Below are positions 57,418 to 64,000 of a stretch of 64,000 bases of DNA, in pieces. This stretch comes from Maricaulis sp. (GTDB lineage Bacteria; Pseudomonadota; Alphaproteobacteria; Caulobacterales; Maricaulaceae). The stretch lies in NCBI RefSeq assembly GCF_017643475.1, contig NZ_JAEPNI010000001.1:1178001-1242000 (forward strand). The letters are read 5' to 3'. Below the pieces are notes generated by a model, which worked only from the letters and a program-made list of their open reading frames with translations, searched no databases and had not been told where the DNA came from. Positions within the stretch are counted from its first letter, which is position 1. Every line of letters begins with the position of its first letter. Both the position numbers and the translations under genes were made by a program.

Positions 57418-58541
57418 ATGCGCTTGCTCCCCGCGCGGCCATAAGCTGGTGGCGCGGCATTGACCGGACCCTGTTGTTTGTTGTCCTGGCGTTGATAGCG
57501 ACAGGCCTGATGTTGTCCATGGCCGCAAGCCCGGCCGCAGCCGATCGCCTCGGTATCGAGGATCCCTTCTATTTTCTCTATCGACAGGGCGTTTTCGCGA
57601 CGCTGTCGCTTATTGGTGTGCTGGCGATTTCCTCGCTCTCAGCCGCCGGTGCACGCCGCCTTGCGGCTGTTGCCTTGCTGGGCTCTCTGGCCCTGATGAT
57701 CGCCATGCCCTTTATCGGGCACGAGGTGAAGGGCGCGACCCGTTGGATTCGTATCGGCAGTTTCGGGCTGCAGCCATCCGAATTTCTCAAACCCGCCCTG
57801 ATCGTCACGGCCGCCTGGCTGTTTGCAGAGGAAAAGCGCGGAGCGCCCGTGCCCGGGCGTATAATCGCCTTTGCGATCTTTCTCGTATCGATCGGGCTTT
57901 TGATGATTCAGCCGGACTTCGGCCAGTCCGTGCTTCTGACGCTGTGTTTTGGTGGCGTTTTTTTCGCCTCGGGCCTGTCCTGGATCTGGGTTGCCGGCCT
58001 GGGTGGCCTGGCCGTGGCCGGTTCTGGTGCGGCCTATATGATGTTTCCCCATGTCGCCAGCCGCGTTGAACGTTTTCTCGATCCGGAGAGTGGCGACACC
58101 TATCAGATCGACCGGGCCATGGATGCGATTTCGCGTGGCGGTATTGCCGGTGTAGGTCCGGGTGAGGGGGAGGTGAAGCACTTTCTGCCCGATGCGCACA
58201 CGGATTTCATTTTCTCGGTTGCCGCCGAGGAATTCGGCCTGCTCGCCTCATTGTCGATCATCGGCCTGTTTTCCATTCTGGTCGCGCGCGCCTGGAGCCA
58301 GGCCATGCGTTTGACCGATCATTTCGCGCAGCTGGCTGTTGCTGGCCTGGCCTTGCAATTCGGATTGCAGGCGCTGGTCAACATCGCTGTGAACTTGAAC
58401 CTGATCCCGCCAAAGGGCATGACTTTGCCTTTCGTTTCCTACGGGGGATCTTCCATGCTCGCGCTCGCTTTCGGAGCCGGCCTGATGCTGGCCTTCACCC
58501 GTCGCCGTCCCGGCGCTTATTCCAGTCGATACACCGCATGA
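57414..58541 (+). CDS. ftsW: Septal peptidoglycan polymerase FtsW
   Basis: This 375-residue SEDS glycosyltransferase with about ten helices polymerises lipid II at the septum with FtsI. Characteristic parts: GATRWIRIGSFGLQPSEFLKPALI, MIQPDFGQSVLL, DAHTDFIFSVAAEEFGL and KGMTLPFVSYGGSSMLA. The start is TTG 57414, overlapping the murD stop (TTGA); the nearby ATG at 57418 is in another frame. The rare start codon may limit its level relative to its neighbours. Confidence 0.96.
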   Translation: MNALAPRAAISWWRGIDRTLLFVVLALIATGLMLSMAASPAAADRLGIEDPFYFLYRQGVFATLSLIGVLAISSLSAAGARRLAAVALLGSLALMIAMPFIGHEVKGATRWIRIGSFGLQPSEFLKPALIVTAAWLFAEEKRGAPVPGRIIAFAIFLVSIGLLMIQPDFGQSVLLTLCFGGVFFASGLSWIWVAGLGGLAVAGSGAAYMMFPHVASRVERFLDPESGDTYQIDRAMDAISRGGIAGVGPGEGEVKHFLPDAHTDFIFSVAAEEFGLLASLSIIGLFSILVARAWSQAMRLTDHFAQLAVAGLALQFGLQALVNIAVNLNLIPPKGMTLPFVSYGGSSMLALAFGAGLMLAFTRRRPGAYSSRYTA

Positions 58542-59640
58542 CACCCAGACGTTGCCTGATTGCCGCCGGAGGAACCGGCGGACACATGTTCCCTGCGCGC
58601 GCGGCCGCCGAAGCGCTGATCAAGCGTGGCTGGCAGATCCGCCTCGTGACCGATGCGCGCGGCATGAAACATACCGAAGAATTTCCGGCCGTGGCCGTCG
58701 ACGAAATCCACGCGGCCAGTCCCTTCACCAAGAACCCGCTGAAACTTCTCAAGGCCGGGGTCGAGCTGACCCGTGGTCTGGCTGAGACCCAGGCCATCGT
58801 AAAGGCGTGGAAACCGGATGTTGTGGCGGGGTTTGGCGGATATCCCGCTTTCCCGGCCATCGCCTCGGCGAGGACGGCAGGCATTCCGTTTTGCATTCAC
58901 GAGCAGAATGCGGTGCTGGGCCGGGTCAATCGGACGTTTGCGTCCAAGGCGGGTTTCATAGCGTCCGGTTTCGAACGCCTCGACCGCCTGCCCGAGCGGG
59001 CCCGCAAGCGCCATATCCTGACGGGCAATCCCCTGCGAGCGCCGATCGTGGACGCGCGAGCCGCCGGTTATCCCGAAATCTCGGATGACAGCCGGATCAA
59101 CCTGCTGGTTCTGGGCGGAAGTCTGGGCGCGCGCATCCTGTCCGAGACGGTTCCGGCGGCGATCGCAATGCTCCCGGAAAAGCTCAAATCTCGCCTTGAT
59201 GTCGTCCAACAGACACGCGAAGAAAATCTCGACATGGCGCGAGAGACTTACAGCAAGGCCGGCGTAAACGCCCACTGCGAGCCCTTCTTCAAGAATGTGG
59301 GGGAGCTGTTGGCCAATTCCCATTTCGTGATCGGACGGGCCGGGGCCTCAACGGTGTCGGAAGTCGCCGGCGTGGGGCGTCCCGCGATTTTCTGTCCGCT
59401 CGGTATCGCTGCTGACGATCACCAGAGCGCCAATACCGAAGGTCTTTACAAGGCGGTGGCGGCGGATGTTCTGCCCGAAGCCGATTTCACTGCAGAACGG
59501 CTGAGCGAATTGCTGGAATCCCGCCTGTCGAACCCGCAGGATCTGAAAGAACGCGCAGCTGCAGCGCGGGCGTTGGGGCGCCCGGATGCGGCTGAGGCGC
59601 TGGCCAAGGCCGTGGACGGCCTGGTGACAGGAGCAGTTGT

Positions 59641-59644
<4 letters not shown>
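58538..59644 (+). CDS. murG: UDP-GlcNAc:lipid I transferase MurG
   Basis: This 368-residue GT28 enzyme makes lipid II on the inner membrane face. N-domain [47 protein letters not shown], and C-domain [18 protein letters not shown] and [22 protein letters not shown] are typical. ATG 58538 overlaps ftsW by 4 nt and its stop overlaps murC. Confidence 0.98.
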
Positions 59645-61043
<1,399 letters not shown>

Positions 61044-61047
<4 letters not shown>

Positions 61048-61964
61048 GCCTCATCGAGCGCCTTCCAACCGTTCGCGGCAAATACATCGAGCATGCGCCG
61101 CTCAAGGACGTCACCTGGCTGCGGGTCGGTGGTCCGGCGGACGTGATGTATCTGCCGGCGGACGAGGCAGATCTGTCGCGTTTCCTCGCTGAAACCCCGG
61201 ACGATATCCCGGTGCACGTGCTCGGCGCGGGATCGAACACGTTGGTGCGTGATGGCGGTATCCGCGGTGTTGTCATTCGCCTGGCGGGGCCGTTTGCGCG
61301 CACGGAAGTGCTCGAAGGCAATCGACTGAAGGCGGGCGCCGGTGCGCTGGACAAGATGGTCGCCAAGGCGGCAGCGAAGGCTGGCCTTTCGGGCATGGAA
61401 TACCTGGTTGGAGTGCCGGGCACGATTGGTGGCGCGCTGCGCATGAATGCCGGTTGTTATGACCAGGAAACCAAGGACGTCGTCGTCTCTGTGCGTGCGA
61501 TCGACCGCCTGGGCCGCATCATCGAGGCGAGCCCGGAAGAGCTGAACTATTCCTATCGCCATTGTGAGGCGCCGGAAGACTGGATCTTCACCTCGGCGGT
61601 GTTCCAGGGCACATCGGACGAGCCCACCGCTATCGAAGCGCGCATGAATGGCATCACCGAACGGCGCGAGGGCACCCAGCCGATCCGTGAGAAGACCTCC
61701 GGTTCGACTTTTGCCAATCCGGACGCGCCGGGCACGCCCAATCAGCGCCGCTCCTGGCAATTGATCGACAGTGTCGGCGGGCGTGGCTATCGCGTCGGCG
61801 GGGCGTTCTTTTCCGAACAGCACTGTAACTTCCTTATCAATGACGGCACGGCGACCGCGGCAGACCTGGAACAGGTCGGCGAGGATGTGCGCGCCCGTGT
61901 GAAGGAAAAACACGGCGTGGATCTGCGCTGGGAAGTGAAACGGGTTGGGGAGCCCCAGGAGTAA
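61044..61964 (+). CDS. murB: UDP-N-acetylenolpyruvoylglucosamine reductase MurB
   Basis: This 306-residue FAD enzyme reduces UDP-GlcNAc-enolpyruvate to UDP-MurNAc. FAD site [49 protein letters not shown] (catalytic Ser region) and [14 protein letters not shown] are present; the size matches type IIa/short MurB. The start is TTG 61044 in the TTGA overlap with murC, with GGAGG nearby; the longer frame from 61005 lies inside murC and is not needed. Three bases separate it from ddl. Confidence 0.95.
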
Positions 61965-61967
61965 GTC

Positions 61968-62882
61968 ATGAGCAAACGTATCGCAGTCCTTCTGGGCGGT
62001 TTGTCCCCCGAGCGTGAAGTCTCGCTGGTGTCCGGCAAGGCGGTGGCTGATGGTCTGCGCGAGAAGGGCCATGACGTTGTCGAGATCGATGCCGGGCGGG
62101 ACCTCTATAACCAGCTGGTCGAGGCTTATCCGGATATCGTCTTCAACGCGCTGCATGGCGAGTGGGGCGAGGATGGAATGGTGCAGGGCGTGCTGGAGCA
62201 TTTCGGCAAGCCTTATACGCATTCCGGTGTGCTGGCCTCGGCCCTGGCGATGAACAAGCAGATGGCCAAGGACGTGCTGCGCGCGGCGGGAATACCCTGT
62301 CCGGAAGGCATGCTGGTCAATCGCTTCGAGGCGGCCAAGACACATGCGATGAAACCGCCATACGTGGCCAAACCCAATGCACAGGGCTCGTCGGTCGGTG
62401 TTCATATCGTTCTGGAAGGCGCCAATCGTCCTCCGGCCGGGCTGGCTGCGGAGACGGATGATCTGGGTGATGAGGTGCTGGTTGAGCGCTATGTGCCGGG
62501 CCGGGAGCTGACCGTTGCGGTGATGGAGGACCGGGCGCTCGCCGTCACCGAGATCATCCCGAACACGACTTTCTATGATTACGAAGCGAAGTACGCGGCT
62601 GGCGGATCTGATCATATTTTACCGGCAAAAATTCCGGCAGAGGTCGAGAAGCTGGCCATGGAAATGGCGCTAAAGGCCCATAAAACCTTGGAATGTCGCG
62701 GGCTGACACGGTGTGACTTCCGTTACGACGAATCAGCAGAACACCCGCTATGGTTACTCGAAATTAACACCCAGCCGGGCATGACTCCTACGTCTTTAGC
62801 GCCAGAACAGGCGCAGTACTGCGGGATCGCGTTTCCAGATCTCGTGGATTGGATGGCGGAGAATGCGTCGTGTCGAAGGTGA
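61968..62882 (+). CDS. ddl: D-alanine-D-alanine ligase
   Basis: This 304-residue ATP-grasp enzyme makes D-Ala-D-Ala for Mur[73 protein letters not shown] and the final [19 protein letters not shown] are diagnostic, with Tyr of the omega loop consistent with D-Ala specificity. It corresponds to the DdlB-type gene of the cluster. Its 3' end overlaps ftsQ by 13 nt. Confidence 0.97.
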   Translation: MSKRIAVLLGGLSPEREVSLVSGKAVADGLREKGHDVVEIDAGRDLYNQLVEAYPDIVFNALHGEWGEDGMVQGVLEHFGKPYTHSGVLASALAMNKQMAKDVLRAAGIPCPEGMLVNRFEAAKTHAMKPPYVAKPNAQGSSVGVHIVLEGANRPPAGLAAETDDLGDEVLVERYVPGRELTVAVMEDRALAVTEIIPNTTFYDYEAKYAAGGSDHILPAKIPAEVEKLAMEMALKAHKTLECRGLTRCDFRYDESAEHPLWLLEINTQPGMTPTSLAPEQAQYCGIAFPDLVDWMAENASCRR

Positions 62883-63778
62883 GGCGCGGTGGACCGAAAA
62901 AGACGGTCCGTCGTAGAACCAGAGCCAAGTCCGCCGCGGTCCCAGCACCGCGGCGTTTGCGTAATTGGGTGGAAGCCCAGGTCCGAAGTGCGCGTTATCG
63001 TGTTGCCAATGCTGCTCGTCTGGGCGGGATTGCGCTCGCGGGCGTTGCGGCAGTGACCGTAGCTGGTCTGGCCCTGTTCGGCCAGCTTGATGACGTGCGC
63101 CAGTCTGTTGTCACCCATTCCCAGGTTCAGCTCGCCAAGGCCGGATTTGCCGTTGAGACCATTGATGTCTCCGGTGCCCAGGGCGTGATCGCCCACAATA
63201 TTGTCGAGGCGACAGGCCTTGAGGGCGGTTACCCGATTTTTGCGGTCGATCCGGACGAGATCCGTGAACGTGTCGAAGCCATGCCGATTGTGCGTACGGC
63301 GTCTGTGGCGCGTTTGTGGCCCAATTCCGTGGCCGTCGTTGTTGAAACCCGCGAGGCCTTCGCCCTGTGGCAGGTCGAAGGACAGCTCAACGTGATCGAC
63401 CGCTATGGCGTCGTGATGGGGCAGGCCGATGTGATGTTGCCGCCCGATCTGCCTCTGGTTGTCGCCGAAGGTGCCAATGACAGCGTCGTCGAGATTGTCG
63501 AAGCGCTGGATCGTCACCCGACCATTCGGGCCGAGGTCGTCGGTGCCGTGCGTGTGGGCGAGCGTCGCTGGAATCTGCGTCTTGAAAACGGCGCCGACAT
63601 CAAGCTGCCGGAAGGCGATGTAAACGCCTCGCTGGCGATTCTTGCGCGCCTGCATTCCGAGCGGGGCGTATTGCGCCTGGCGGCCGAGAGTTTCGACCTG
63701 CGCGGGCAGGGTGACCTGATTGTAAGAGCCTTGCCGGACCGCGCTGCGGCTGCAGGTATGCGGGAGCGCGACGCATGA
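62870..63778 (+). CDS. ftsQ: Cell division protein FtsQ
   Basis: This 302-residue bitopic protein has a basic cytoplasmic tail of about 50 residues ([17 protein letters not shown]), a membrane helix (about 52-70), a POTRA domain ([13 protein letters not shown]...[14 protein letters not shown]) and an FtsQ/DivIB C-domain ([30 protein letters not shown]). It recruits FtsL/FtsB. The start is GTG 62870, seven bases after GGAGAA and inside the end of ddl. It overlaps ftsA by 4 nt. Confidence 0.95.
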   Translation: MSKVRRGGPKKTVRRRTRAKSAAVPAPRRLRNWVEAQVRSARYRVANAARLGGIALAGVAAVTVAGLALFGQLDDVRQSVVTHSQVQLAKAGFAVETIDVSGAQGVIAHNIVEATGLEGGYPIFAVDPDEIRERVEAMPIVRTASVARLWPNSVAVVVETREAFALWQVEGQLNVIDRYGVVMGQADVMLPPDLPLVVAEGANDSVVEIVEALDRHPTIRAEVVGAVRVGERRWNLRLENGADIKLPEGDVNASLAILARLHSERGVLRLAAESFDLRGQGDLIVRALPDRAAAAGMRERDA

Positions 63779-64000
63779 GTTTCTTTGGCATGTTCCAGCG
63801 CCAGTCCCCGGCCGCCCAACAGCCGGCCAAGGGCAATGGCGTCTATGCTGCGCTGGATGTTGGCTCGTCCAAGGTTGCGTGTTTCATCGCACGGACTGAC
63901 GAGACCATTGCCGGTCCGCGTCCGCGCATGGTCGGCGTTGGCCATCAGTCCAGTCGTGGCGTCCGCGGGGGCGCAATTGTCGACATGGACGGTGCTTCCG
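63775..64000 (+). CDS. ftsA: Cell division protein FtsA (5' part, cut by window end)
   Basis: The first 75 codons of the actin-like FtsA, which tethers FtsZ to the membrane. After a Gln/Ala/Pro-rich lead of about 22 residues, the phosphate-1 motif ALDVGSSKVACFIA is clear, followed by VGVGHQSSRGVRGGAIVDM. ATG 63775 overlaps the ftsQ stop (ATGA). The rest, and presumably ftsZ, lie beyond the window. Confidence 0.95.
   Translation, partial: MSFFGMFQRQSPAAQQPAKGNGVYAALDVGSSKVACFIARTDETIAGPRPRMVGVGHQSSRGVRGGAIVDMDGAS

Overview
The window reads as high-GC chromosomal DNA of an alphaproteobacterium, most likely a marine, prosthecate-type lineage near Maricaulales/Hyphomonadaceae. This is inferred from the complete alphaproteobacterial mra/fts/mur cluster, two TonB-dependent receptors, a SapC-family protein, several secreted peptidases (DPP-IV, S41, M1-like), an S1/P1 nuclease, hybrid histidine kinases and TTAACCAT (CtrA-half-site-like) sequences in promoters. 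No tRNA, CRISPR array, prophage or insertion sequence was found; the only stable RNA gene seen is rnpB.

1-13.9 kb is an accessory region: SapC, two hybrid histidine kinases (the second behind a STAS protein), a membrane AraC-type regulator with a likely 5' frameshift, an S41 peptidase, a DUF1295 membrane protein, an M1-like zinc peptidase gene broken by an in-frame TAG and preceded at a distance by a Zur-like operator, and a two-gene module pairing an FMN alpha-hydroxyacid dehydrogenase with a ThDP decarboxylase-like enzyme. 13.9-18.8 kb is a TetR-MFP-RND efflux operon with tandem TetR operators at its head. 18.9-30.3 kb holds a P1 nuclease, a SIMPL lipoprotein, a ClpP-fold SDH proteinase, free methionine-(R)-sulfoxide reductase, an AlkC-like protein, a YgjP-like metalloprotease, a TonB receptor with a clear terminator, a frameshifted AraC gene and DPP-IV. 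30.4-43.8 kb holds ettA, a membrane protein of unknown function, D-amino-acid dehydrogenase divergent from an ArsR-methyltransferase fusion, a small secreted-protein gene broken by TGA, a fasciclin protein, 5-oxoprolinase, a TerB/DnaJ protein, a CE15-like esterase, an EamA transporter and an AmpD-like amidase.

43.8-47.4 kb holds an Oar-like TonB receptor with a strong terminator, a highly structured intergenic region and a diverged copy of its own 3' end. rnpB (47.76-48.15 kb) is followed by the division and cell wall cluster: mraZ-rsmH-ftsL-ftsI-murE-murF-mraY-murD-ftsW-murG-murC-murB-ddl-ftsQ-ftsA, with ftsA cut by the window end. Most junctions overlap by 4 nt (ATGA, GTGA, TTGA), so the cluster is probably one translationally coupled operon. 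Its promoter carries three TGGGA repeats at exact 10-bp period, matching the MraZ operator design.

The most striking pattern is that four accessory genes (two AraC-type regulators, one M1-like peptidase, one small secreted protein) each appear interrupted by a single small lesion while the core genes are intact. No wholly new multi-gene system is convincingly visible; the best candidates for follow-up are the structured 43.8-44.35 kb region, the Zur-like box and the hydroxyacid module.
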